Notes under the pieces: model-generated
Seen by the model: only the letters and a program-made list of their open reading frames with translations
Told to the model about the DNA's origin: nothing
Databases searched by the model: none
IMG/VR virus record: IMGVR_UViG_3300036861_000507
Location: 1-64,000 of that record
Direction: 5' to 3' (one strand)
Length of the DNA: 64,000 nt
Source of the DNA: a virus
In this document: in pieces, positions 57,313 to 64,000 of the stretch
Position numbering within the stretch: position 1 is the stretch's first letter
Layout of the letters: every line of letters starts with the position of its first letter
Position numbers and translations under genes: made by a program

Positions 57313-58190
57313 CCTGCCGACACCACCGCAAGTTCCGCCACCCCAGCGCCTGCAAATTGTGCCGCGCGGACACGAGTGACACCATACCGCTCGCACCGTC
57401 TGAGCGCGCGAAGATGGAACTCTCCAAGCGTGGACGGATTGCATCGCAATTGCGCTTGGCGCTCGGCGACGAAAAGCCGGCGACTCGTGTCACCGCCGAG
57501 CCGCCGCCCCAGCCAGCCCATCGCCGGGCCCGGCCGCGGCACCTGGCCCTGGTGCTCGCCCTGCTGCTCCTGGGCGTGCTGCTGGGCCTGCCGACGCCAG
57601 CCTGGGCACAGGTCGAATCCCACCCCGACTGGAAGGCCATCCGGGCACGCCAGGTCGGCAAGTGGGTGTGGCAGTGCCGGGAATGGCCGGTCGGTTGCGC
57701 CTGGGAGTATCGGCGGCGCTGGGTGCGGCGCTACCGGCCTCCGGTCTACAGCTACGTGCGCCGCGATCGCGACGAGGACGACGTGCCGGAGCGCGCCAAC
57801 TGCCTGTGGCACCATCCGCTCGTGCGCGCCACGGGCGACGACAAGCTGACCGACAACGACGCCAAGATCAGCGCCCAGGATCGATGGTCGATCGAGGTCG
57901 AGACGCGCTATGGCACGCGCTACTCGGGCATCGACAATGCCGAGCGCTTGACGACCGCGTGCGTGAAGAAGGTGCCGACCAGCACGATCGAGAAGGGTCA
58001 GGCGGGTTTGGGCATCCGGCATTTCGTGTGCACTGTCGAAGCCGTGCCGTGCCCGCCCGACAAAATCCACGAGGATGTAACGAAGCGCCGCTCCGAGAAG
58101 ATCAGCGAGGATGTGGGGCGGCGCAACGATCCGCGCTGGGACGAGGAGCCGCCGAGGAAGCGCTGGTACCAGCGCTACAGGAGGCAGTGA
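57309..58190 (+). CDS. Secreted or membrane-anchored protein of unknown function
   Basis: This 293-residue protein has a Cys-containing N-terminus (TCRHHRKFRHPSACKLCRAD), a hydrophobic segment ~78-95 (LALVLALLLLGVLLGL) ending PAWAQ like a cleavage site, and a large soluble C-terminal domain with KWVWQCREWPVGCAWEYRRR. The start context is GTGTC-ATG. Not recognised. Confidence 0.55.
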   Translation: MTCRHHRKFRHPSACKLCRADTSDTIPLAPSERAKMELSKRGRIASQLRLALGDEKPATRVTAEPPPQPAHRRARPRHLALVLALLLLGVLLGLPTPAWAQVESHPDWKAIRARQVGKWVWQCREWPVGCAWEYRRRWVRRYRPPVYSYVRRDRDEDDVPERANCLWHHPLVRATGDDKLTDNDAKISAQDRWSIEVETRYGTRYSGIDNAERLTTACVKKVPTSTIEKGQAGLGIRHFVCTVEAVPCPPDKIHEDVTKRRSEKISEDVGRRNDPRWDEEPPRKRWYQRYRRQ

Positions 58191-58579
58191 TGAAACCGCT
58201 CTCCGCCTACGCCGCCAAGCGCGACGAAGCGCTCTGGCTGCGGGTCTACCGCAGCGATGCCCATGGCAAGCAAGGCGGGCGCTGCGCCTACTGCCGCTCG
58301 CCGATGCGCAAGCCACAGACGACGGCGGATCACGACCGGCCGCGCTCCGGCGGCGGCCTCACCAAGGCGGAAAACATCAAGGCAGCGTGCGAGCCCTGCA
58401 ACAACGCCAAGCGCTCGCGCACCGGCAAGGACTTCCGCAAGGCCATCTCGGGCCCACGACCAGATGGACCGTACTACGGGATCTGGCGCGCGTGGATGCG
58501 GCTGCGGCTCAGCAAGCGCATCGAGCAGGCCGAGCGGCGCATCTTGGGCGTCGTGGGGCTGAAGGAGGCCAACCCATGA
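58190..58579 (+). CDS. HNH endonuclease
   Basis: This 129-residue protein has GGRCAYCRSPMRKPQTTADH, DRPRSGGGLTKAENIKAACE, PCNNAKRSR, a compact HNH motif with a zinc pair. Such small HNH genes occur in phage DNA-packaging or homing roles; it lies in the rightward operon between unrelated genes. ATG overlaps the upstream stop. Confidence 0.75.
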   Translation: MKPLSAYAAKRDEALWLRVYRSDAHGKQGGRCAYCRSPMRKPQTTADHDRPRSGGGLTKAENIKAACEPCNNAKRSRTGKDFRKAISGPRPDGPYYGIWRAWMRLRLSKRIEQAERRILGVVGLKEANP

Positions 58580-58845
58580 GCGATGTAGCACCGAGACCGG
58601 CAATGTTCGTTGATGGAGAGCCGTGGTGGCATTTCCTCTACAGCTACGATTGGGAAGGCAAGACCTACGTCTTCGCAATCTGTGCGCGCTCCAGCGAAGA
58701 GGCGAATGCGCGATTGAAGCGGCTTCCGCTCGCCCGCTTCGATGGGCAGGCAGACGGCAATCCCATCCCCGCAAACGCTGCCACCGGCATCTACGTTCGT
58801 GCGCTCATCTGGTGGAGAAATTGGCGGAATGGGGGCGGGGTGTGA
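58576..58845 (+). CDS. Small phage protein
   Basis: This 89-residue protein begins MSDVAPRPAMFVDGEPWWHF, then LYSYDWEGKTYVFAICARSS and a helical C-terminus (ANARLKRLPLARFDG). Start overlaps the upstream stop (ATGA). Not recognised. Confidence 0.5.
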   Translation: MSDVAPRPAMFVDGEPWWHFLYSYDWEGKTYVFAICARSSEEANARLKRLPLARFDGQADGNPIPANAATGIYVRALIWWRNWRNGGGV

Positions 58846-59057
58846 TGTACGTCGAGCCGTCGCCGCATATGAAGCGCCGCGCACTGGAGCAAGTTCGCAC
58901 TGCCGGCCGCGACGGTCTGCTCGTCGATATAGGCTGGGAGAGCCGAACGCAGATGCACCTCGTCGCGGACGGTTTGCTGTGGCAGTCGGTGGCGCGCGGC
59001 GGCAAGTACAAGTTCGAGCTTACACCGCTAGGTCGGCGTGCATTGGAGCAAAACTGA
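58845..59057 (+). CDS. Small phage protein
   Basis: This 70-residue protein reads MYVEPSPHMKRRALEQVRTA, then GRDGLLVDIGWESRTQMHLV and GGKYKFELTPLGRRALEQN. The layout resembles a winged-helix DNA-binding fold. Its start overlaps the upstream stop. Confidence 0.5.
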   Translation: MYVEPSPHMKRRALEQVRTAGRDGLLVDIGWESRTQMHLVADGLLWQSVARGGKYKFELTPLGRRALEQN

Positions 59058-59187
59058 TGGGAGTGTGACTCGCCCGTCCTTGCACTGAGAGAGTCCGCCG
59101 AGTAAACGCTTACGGTTTGTAACCAGTTGCGTCGCCCGAGTTGAAACGGTCCGCGCTGTTCAGCGCATCACCTTGGAGACGCATCGC
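59058..59187 (+). promoter_or_regulatory. Regulatory region of the outer-membrane protein gene
   Basis: This 130-nt gap contains two GANTC sites, GACTC (59067-59071) and GAGTC (59091-59095), with a weak TTGCAC -35 between them. GANTC is the CcrM methylation site read by GcrA, which this phage also encodes. An AT-rich inverted-repeat-like stretch (GTAAACGCTTACGGTTTGTAAC) follows near 59102-59124. Confidence 0.5.
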
Positions 59188-59898
59188 ATGAAACTCAAAC
59201 ACCTCTTCGCTCCCATCCTGGCGCTCGGTCTGTGCGCGGGGATCACCTCGGTTCAGGCCGAAACCATCCGCAACCGTACGCCCGCCACTGCCAACGTGTT
59301 CGCCGACGCGCCTGTCGCCAAGGTCAGTTGGACCGGAGTCTACGTGGGCCTGCACGGCGGCTACGGCGCCGCCAACGGCGAACTGAGCTTTGGGCCCGCC
59401 ACCATCGACGGCTTCTCCGCCACCGGTCCGGCCGGCGGCATCCATGTCGGCGCCGACGTGCAGATTCCCGGCTCCATGCTGGTCCTGGGCGCGCGCGGCG
59501 GCTACACCTGGGAGAACACCGAGTTCACCATCACCGCGCCCGGCGGCGCCTTCAAGGCCGGCATCGATCGCGGCTGGAACGCGGACGGCCGCATGGGTCT
59601 CGCGATGGGGACTGCCCTGCCCTACATTTTTGGGGGCTACACCAAGGTCGAGACCTCGGCCTCGCTGACGGGAGCGCCGGCCATCAGCACGCCAGACCTC
59701 AAGGGCTGGCGCGCCGGCGGCGGCGTCGAGTTCCGCCTGCCCAAGGTGGCCTCCGGCCCGGTCACGCCGACGCTCGCCCTCGAGTACATCTGGACCGATT
59801 TCAGCGACGTGACGCTGGGCACGGGTCCGTTTGCGCCCAACCTCAACGTCACCGAGCAGGTCGGCATGGTCAGGCTAAACCTGCGGTTCGGGCAGTAA
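59188..59898 (+). CDS. Outer-membrane beta-barrel protein (moron)
   Basis: This 236-residue protein has a signal peptide (MKLKHLFAPILALGLCAGIT, then SVQA) and an eight-strand barrel pattern (VSWTGVYVGLHGGYGAANGE, FKAGIDRGWNADGRMGLAMG, YIFGGYTKVETSASL, PTLALEYIWTDFSDVTLG) ending in Phe-Gly-Gln after VRLNLRFG, as in Omp31-type porins. It probably changes the host surface in the lysogen, blocking receptor access. The start is ATG at 59188. Confidence 0.75.
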   Translation: MKLKHLFAPILALGLCAGITSVQAETIRNRTPATANVFADAPVAKVSWTGVYVGLHGGYGAANGELSFGPATIDGFSATGPAGGIHVGADVQIPGSMLVLGARGGYTWENTEFTITAPGGAFKAGIDRGWNADGRMGLAMGTALPYIFGGYTKVETSASLTGAPAISTPDLKGWRAGGGVEFRLPKVASGPVTPTLALEYIWTDFSDVTLGTGPFAPNLNVTEQVGMVRLNLRFGQ

Positions 59899-59908
59899 GC
59901 AATCCCCC

Positions 59909-59947
59909 CTCACCCCAGCCCTCTCCCCCTCGAGGGGGAGAGGGGGA
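59909..59947. repeat. REP-type palindrome
   Basis: A 26-nt palindrome (CCCTCTCCCCCT-CG-AGGGGGAGAGGG, 59919-59944), preceded by CCCTCACCCC, matches the consensus of repetitive extragenic palindromes common in proteobacterial chromosomes. It sits between the barrel protein and a 192-residue gene, and suggests recent import of the moron together with host flank. Confidence 0.6.
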
Positions 59948-59967
59948 ACGCAACAGGAGACGCACGC

Positions 59968-60546
59968 ATGCTGGAACATCTAACGCCTGAGCAGAAGCTC
60001 CGAATGCACTGCCTCGCCATGGCCGTGCACTGCAACGAGGAGGTGACCGGCGAGATGCCGTTCATCATCGGCGACGCGGCAAGCGCCTACGATTTTGTCA
60101 TGCAAGGCGCAACGAAGCCCGCCAGCGAGGTCGCGCCCATCGGGGACACGATGGCCAAGATCGCCGACGCGGTGCTGCCGGCGGGGATCGCGCCGCTCAG
60201 CGACCCGTACACCGCGCGCGATCTGGCGCTGCCCAAGAGCAACGTCTTCAGGATGGCCGACCCCGGTGAGAGCCAGTTCTTGGGCGACCCCAAACCCAGC
60301 CCCGCCACCGACCCGGAGCCGACCCCAGAGCGCAAGCCGCGCGGACCCAGCAAGGCCGCACTGGCGAAGGCTGCCAAGGAAGCCAAGAAGGCCGAGCGTG
60401 CCAAGCGCAAGGCCGAGAAGGCGGCAACCAAGGACAGCGATACGGCAACGGTTTCCGAAGGGGAAAAAGACGCCCCCGTTGCCAACGGAGCCGGGGAGCA
60501 CACGTCGCCCATGCCGGTGGACGAACCGCAGCCGGTCGCGGCGTAA
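59968..60546 (+). CDS. Phage protein with charged linker
   Basis: This 192-residue protein has a globular N-terminus (MLEHLTPEQKLRMHCLAMAV, then FIIGDAASAYDFVMQGA), a middle segment, and a Lys/Ala/Glu-rich C-terminus (KAALAKAAKEAKKAERAKRK). It may bind nucleic acid. Not recognised. Confidence 0.5.
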   Translation: MLEHLTPEQKLRMHCLAMAVHCNEEVTGEMPFIIGDAASAYDFVMQGATKPASEVAPIGDTMAKIADAVLPAGIAPLSDPYTARDLALPKSNVFRMADPGESQFLGDPKPSPATDPEPTPERKPRGPSKAALAKAAKEAKKAERAKRKAEKAATKDSDTATVSEGEKDAPVANGAGEHTSPMPVDEPQPVAA

Positions 60547-60558
60547 CGGGAGCACCAC

Positions 60559-61089
60559 GTGCAGAACAAGCGACAAGGCGAGCAGATGAAGCGGGCACGG
60601 TATCCGCGGCTGCTCGCCTTGCGTGCTGCTCGAGCGCAGCGGGAGGCGGTCATTCGCGAACCGCTGGAGCGGGAACTGCAAACCGCCGCGAGCATGATCC
60701 GCGAGCTCGGACACCAGTTGGATCAGTTGCGACGGTTCTTGGGGACCGAGATCAGCAAGCACGTCACGAAGCCGATCGGGCACGCGACCGGCAATGCGCT
60801 CCGGCGGGAGATCGTGCGAGCACTCTCCGCCGCAGGACGCAAAGTCGAGGGTGACGACTTGGTGCGGATGGAGTTCTCGGCTGCCGAACTGCGGTGGGCT
60901 GACCCGGATTCGGTGGAGCGCCGCGTCCTCGAGGATTGGAAGGCGCGCAGCGCCCCACATCTGCGGGTCACGTTCCCGAAAACCGGAGAACTCATGAAGG
61001 CATCCGACGTGACGGCGGTGCTCGACGTGCGCGTCCCCGAACTTGGCTATCGCCAGTACATCAACAACCACGCACTGGAGCGGGTGTGA
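60559..61089 (+). CDS. Phage protein of unknown function
   Basis: This 176-residue protein from GTG at 60559 is basic at the N-terminus (RYPRLLALRAARAQREAVIR) and contains ALRREIVRALSAAGRKVEGD and PHLRVTFPKTGELMK. It overlaps nothing and precedes a small membrane protein. Not recognised. Confidence 0.5.
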   Translation: MQNKRQGEQMKRARYPRLLALRAARAQREAVIREPLERELQTAASMIRELGHQLDQLRRFLGTEISKHVTKPIGHATGNALRREIVRALSAAGRKVEGDDLVRMEFSAAELRWADPDSVERRVLEDWKARSAPHLRVTFPKTGELMKASDVTAVLDVRVPELGYRQYINNHALERV

Positions 61090-61090
61090 C

Positions 61091-61270
61091 ATGGCGGACC
61101 ATCAAATGATCGACGACGCCTTCAGGGTCCGCCCTCCCTACGGAGCGATGCTCGCCGTCACCCTCGGTCTCGTATTGGGGCTGAGCACGGCCTGGCTGGT
61201 CTACGACTTCGTATCGGGCGGAGTAGTCGACTGGGGGCGGCAGATGGCGCAAGTCGCGAAGGTGAGGTGA
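61091..61270 (+). CDS. Small single-span membrane protein
   Basis: This 59-residue protein has a hydrophobic segment (GAMLAVTLGLVLGLSTAWLV) after a short N-terminus and a short polar C-terminus. It starts right after the upstream stop. A holin-like or membrane accessory role is possible. Confidence 0.5.
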   Translation: MADHQMIDDAFRVRPPYGAMLAVTLGLVLGLSTAWLVYDFVSGGVVDWGRQMAQVAKVR

Positions 61271-61277
61271 GGCCACG

Positions 61278-61595
61278 ATGACGACCCCCGCCACCTGCTG
61301 CCAGGACTGCGACCGCCCCTACGGGGCCGAGCACGGGTTCCCTGATCTCATCATCCCGTTCGACGTGTGGAAGCGCATCTCGCCGAGCGGCGACGAAGGT
61401 GGCCTGCTCTGCCCGTCGTGCATCTGCGCACGCCTACACAAGGCTGGCATCCGCTGCGAGGGCGCCTTCATGTCGGGGCCGATTGAGAGCGTGTCCTACC
61501 ACACCATGGATGCGCTACGCCGCATCGAGAACATCGAGCTTGCCATCAAGGGCCGGAACAACGCGTGGGGCGGAGTGAGGGAGATGGTGGAATGA
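61278..61595 (+). CDS. Small zinc-binding protein
   Basis: This 105-residue protein has CCQDCDRPYG and LLCPSCICARLHKAGIRC, two zinc-knuckle pairs, followed by a helical C-terminus. Similar small zinc proteins occur near phage early operons. Function unknown. Confidence 0.5.
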   Translation: MTTPATCCQDCDRPYGAEHGFPDLIIPFDVWKRISPSGDEGGLLCPSCICARLHKAGIRCEGAFMSGPIESVSYHTMDALRRIENIELAIKGRNNAWGGVREMVE

Positions 61596-61948
61596 GCCGG
61601 CTAGACAAGGTCACCCGCGTCGAGGTCATTGAGAAGGGCAGCGGCCGGGTGTACGTGCGCTACGGGGTGGAGAAATTGGAGTTGAGCGAGCAGGACGAGG
61701 GGCGGACGCTGAAGGTGTTCGTGGAGGCGCGGCTGGCAAGGCGGGCGAAGACGCACATGGTGAAGGGCATGACCCCGGGCGACAGAGCGGCACGCCGGGC
61801 AGCTTCGCAGATCGGGAAGCCCATCACCGGCACCTGGACCAAGCGGGACGACAAGACGGCCAAGTTCATGGACGTGAAGGCGGACCCCAAGCCGTTCAGG
61901 GGCGTGCGCAAGGGGAAGGGAGTCGTGTCACGACCACGATCGCGGTGA
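61592..61948 (+). CDS. Small basic protein
   Basis: This 118-residue protein reads MSRLDKVTRVEVIEKGSGRV, then YVRYGVEKLELSEQDEGRTL and a Lys/Arg-rich C-terminus (GVRKGKGVVSRPRSR). It may bind nucleic acid. The stop overlaps the HslV-like gene start region. Confidence 0.5.
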   Translation: MSRLDKVTRVEVIEKGSGRVYVRYGVEKLELSEQDEGRTLKVFVEARLARRAKTHMVKGMTPGDRAARRAASQIGKPITGTWTKRDDKTAKFMDVKADPKPFRGVRKGKGVVSRPRSR

Positions 61949-62472
61949 CCAAGCACGAGATCGCAGCCGATGGGCTGGTCCAGGAGGACGGCATCGTCAT
62001 GGAGCGCAACGGGCGCAAGATCATCGTCGAGGATCGGGTGATCTATGCGCTCGCCGGCACGACCGCCTGCCTTGCGCCGCTGATCGCCTGGCACAAAGCC
62101 GGCGCCGATGCGGACAAGCTGCCGAAGTTCGGCGACTGCCACTGGGCTCTGCTCGTCATCAAAGGGGGCCAAGCGCCCGTCGTCTACAGCCACCAGCTCC
62201 CCCATCCGGAGGAGCAGCGCTATCCGTTCGCGATGGGCAGCGGAAGGCTTCTGGCACGCTCTGCCATGCTGCTCGGCAAGACGGCGCGGCAGGCCGTAGA
62301 GTTCGCATGCGCCAATGATGTGCACTCGGGAGGTGACATCCTGGAGGTGAACATCCCCAAGGCGCTCGGCCTCTCGCAGCCCGGCGACGTGCCGGCGCAG
62401 AGCTATGTCCCGCATCCGGAAAAGCCCGGCAAATTCATCGTGCGGCAGACGAAGCGGGAGCGGGCGGCGTGA
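61930..62472 (+). CDS. HslV-like Ntn-hydrolase protein, ACG start
   Basis: This 180-residue protein, read from ACG at 61930, begins MTTIAVTKHEIAADGLVQED, the proteasome-like opening of phage HslV relatives, with AAG GGAG 7 nt before it. The body follows the family: KIIVEDRVIYALAGTTACLA, HWALLVIKGGQ, YPFAMGSGRLLARSAMLLGK and TARQAVEFACANDVHSGGDI. The conventional GTG at 61945 would remove the catalytic N-terminal Thr. It may be a regulatory protease or a remnant. Confidence 0.72.
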   Translation, partial: TTTIAVTKHEIAADGLVQEDGIVMERNGRKIIVEDRVIYALAGTTACLAPLIAWHKAGADADKLPKFGDCHWALLVIKGGQAPVVYSHQLPHPEEQRYPFAMGSGRLLARSAMLLGKTARQAVEFACANDVHSGGDILEVNIPKALGLSQPGDVPAQSYVPHPEKPGKFIVRQTKRERAA

Positions 62473-62705
62473 TCGTCGACACGGCCACGGAGGCGGGCCA
62501 CATGCGCGGACTGAGCATTACATTGGCGGGAGCCGCAGCGGCGATCGCGATCGTCGGACGCACGTATCACATCGTCTGGCATCCAGAGTGGACAGAGCCT
62601 CAAGCACTGACGGAGCTGTGGATGGTGTGGACGCTCACGGTGTCGTGTGCTATCGCCGCGGTCGCCGCGTCGGCGATTGGTGGCCAGCGCTCGCACCTCT
62701 CCTGA
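62469..62705 (+). CDS. Small membrane protein
   Basis: This 78-residue protein, from GTG at 62469 overlapping the upstream stop, has two hydrophobic segments (LSITLAGAAAAIAIVGRTY and LWMVWTLTVSCAIAAVAASA) in a polar frame. Two-span small membrane proteins are common holin candidates, but nothing else supports lysis here. Confidence 0.45.
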   Translation: MIVDTATEAGHMRGLSITLAGAAAAIAIVGRTYHIVWHPEWTEPQALTELWMVWTLTVSCAIAAVAASAIGGQRSHLS

Positions 62706-62726
62706 ACCCCTCCACCTTAGGACTGC

Positions 62727-63542
62727 ATGCCCTCCCCGCCCGATTCCCGACCCAAGCTCGCGGCCCCTCCCAAGGCCCAGCAGGTGCATGCCAAGAAGAA
62801 GAGCGGCGGCCTGCTCGGGTCGCTCCCGGGGTTGATGGGGGGGCGCAAGAAGAAGGGCAAGCGGGAAGCCTCCCCGCCGGTCCGCACCGCCACCACATCG
62901 GCAACCCCGACCACCGAGCGCAAGTACAAGGAGCCCTACGGGTGGCTGACGCAAGAGCACGTCGGCGGCCAGGTTGGATACCGGCCCAAGGTGTTCGTGG
63001 ACGTGTTCGATCATCACTTCGACGACGAGGACCGGGAATCGATCGCACTGCTGTTGGCGGCCTGGGAACTCGCCACGCGGGTCCGGGTGACCTCGGATCG
63101 GGCCTACACCGGCAAGCCGTTCACGGGCGGTGTCATCGATGTCGAGAGCGCGAAGGGGCCGACGCGCATCGGCCAGCGCCTGCTCACGGAGAAGAACCAG
63201 CAGGACCTGGAGATCTTCGCGCATGCCTACCAGCTGCTGGTCGCGGACTCCGCCGAATTCTGGGAGCCACTGAAGGCGCACGTGCTGCGCATCCCCGACG
63301 AGCGTACCGGCCGCCTCCCGACGATCGCCGATCTGGGGGCCGCGGTGACCGACTACAAGCTCGGGACCGACAACGCGACGGCCTCGGGGTTGGGCTTCAT
63401 GAAGGCCTGCATCAAGAGATGGCGGGAGTGCGTGCAGGGCGCGCACCGCATCGTCGGCTACAAGCGACGCCAACGACAAGAGCAGATGGCCAAGGCTGTC
63501 ACACAGCACGCCATGCGTGAGCAGGCGAAGCGGAGAGCTTGA
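62727..63542 (+). CDS. Phage protein of unknown function
   Basis: This 271-residue protein has a Lys/Pro-rich, disordered N-terminus (~1-70) and a helical body (EPYGWLTQEHVGGQVGYRPK, ESIALLLAAWELATRVRVTS, IGQRLLTEKNQQDLEIFAHA). The last part is basic. It is the last rightward gene. Not recognised. Confidence 0.55.
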   Translation: MPSPPDSRPKLAAPPKAQQVHAKKKSGGLLGSLPGLMGGRKKKGKREASPPVRTATTSATPTTERKYKEPYGWLTQEHVGGQVGYRPKVFVDVFDHHFDDEDRESIALLLAAWELATRVRVTSDRAYTGKPFTGGVIDVESAKGPTRIGQRLLTEKNQQDLEIFAHAYQLLVADSAEFWEPLKAHVLRIPDERTGRLPTIADLGAAVTDYKLGTDNATASGLGFMKACIKRWRECVQGAHRIVGYKRRQRQEQMAKAVTQHAMREQAKRRA

Positions 63543-63547
63543 CGCTC

Positions 63548-63772
63548 CTATCTTGCTGCTTTCTCACGGCGCCAAACCGCGACCGTGACCCAGATTGCGA
63601 CTGATGCCGTTCCGATAATCATGCTCGCCGCCCCGACGTAGTGTATGAGCGTTGCCGGCACGTCGATCGGGTCAACCAGGAACCAAAACGCGGCACCGAC
63701 CACGACGAGAAACAAGCCAGACAATCCGACGCGGATCGGTCCTATCTGTTCGCTGAAGGGCTCGCGCTCCAT
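63548..63772 (-). CDS. Small membrane protein, leftward
   Basis: This 74-residue protein has two hydrophobic segments (LSGLFLVVVGAAFWFLVDPI and SMIIGTASVAIWVTVAVWRR) and converges with the rightward operon, 6 nt from its last stop. It marks the start of another leftward block. Not recognised. Confidence 0.55.
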   Translation of the reverse strand: MEREPFSEQIGPIRVGLSGLFLVVVGAAFWFLVDPIDVPATLIHYVGAASMIIGTASVAIWVTVAVWRREKAAR

Positions 63773-63779
63773 GATGCTC

Positions 63780-63980
63780 CTATCGTTCTGTCGATTTGCG
63801 CAAATCTTCCACCGAAGCCATGTCCCGCAAGTGGTCCTCGATGAGTGCTGCTATCCTGCGGTAGCCAGTCATCCAGTGCTGGCACGCGACGCCGCCAACC
63901 GCATACGGGCACGCGGTCTCCACCTCGCCGAGCTCGGCGGCTCGTTCGCCCATCTTCTGCCACTTGATGACCGAGCCCAC
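63780..63980 (-). CDS. Small leftward protein near the window edge
   Basis: This 66-residue protein from GTG at 63980 (5 nt after AGGGAGG) has VETACPYAVGGVACQHWMTG, YRRIAALIEDHLRDMASVED, a helical charged body. It may continue an operon outside the window. Not recognised. Confidence 0.45.
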   Translation of the reverse strand: MGSVIKWQKMGERAAELGEVETACPYAVGGVACQHWMTGYRRIAALIEDHLRDMASVEDLRKSTER

Positions 63981-64000
63981 GCGCACCTCCCTATCGGAAT

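Noticed and set aside
1-64000. CRISPR array
   Set aside because: No regular direct repeats with spacers were seen at any scale; the only phased repeats are the TTGCAA iterons.
1-64000. T7-type RNA polymerase, clear holin-endolysin cassette
   Set aside because: No such genes recognised despite the T7-like virion; small membrane proteins at 36379, 61091 and 62469 are not enough to call a holin.

Overview
The window looks like most of the genome of a temperate, podovirus-type phage of a GC-rich alphaproteobacterium, probably Hyphomicrobiales or a relative. The evidence is a T7-like virion set (portal, scaffold, capsid, tail tubes A and B, internal virion proteins, split terminase), a tyrosine integrase beside the 3' part of a tRNA-Thr gene, a cI/cro-type switch, and a phage copy of GcrA, a regulator known from Alphaproteobacteria. 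The attachment site lies inside the phage gene order instead of at a host junction, so this is the circular or packaged form, or a contig opened elsewhere. No T7-type RNA polymerase and no clear holin/endolysin pair were seen.

Layout. 1-14.5 kb (minus strand): late morphogenesis genes, read from high to low coordinates as terminase large subunit, portal, scaffold, capsid, tail tubes, internal virion proteins. The major capsid gene is split by a group I intron of about 261 nt, and a rho-independent terminator follows the capsid module. 14.5-29.2 kb: an accessory island with three paralogous glycosyltransferases, a GT2-type glycosyltransferase on the opposite strand, an FkbM and two other methyltransferase-like genes, an SDR, an FAD oxidoreductase, a small kinase and a ParB-like protein. 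Four HNH-type homing endonuclease genes (two intact, one truncated, one frameshifted) are wedged between them. 29.2-33 kb: tail fibre, small virion proteins and the terminase small subunit, about 18 kb from its large partner.

33.65-35.3 kb: attP, integrase and an excisionase-like gene. 35.3-47.8 kb (minus): a leftward early operon of small overlapping genes, including a C5-cytosine methyltransferase, a Gp37/Gp68-type protein, YqaJ exonuclease and ERF annealase (a recombination pair), and a TnpB of the IS605 family with its right-end omega-RNA. 47.9-49.7 kb: the lysogeny switch, with matching CTCTACC-N5-GGTAGAG operators over a leftward and a rightward promoter. 49.7-63.5 kb (plus): the rightward operon with GcrA, a membrane coiled-coil protein, a DUF1376 replication protein carrying phased TTGCAA iterons (candidate origin), a DNA methyltransferase, HNH genes, an outer-membrane beta-barrel moron and an HslV-like protein.

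The most unusual signal is a tripeptide, Asp-Thr-Gly. About 30 copies, plus Asp-Ser-Gly variants, are scattered through six virion proteins and were not found in the non-structural proteins scanned. The same phage carries a glycosyltransferase/methyltransferase island, so one testable idea is that the tripeptide is an O-glycosylation site used to decorate the virion.
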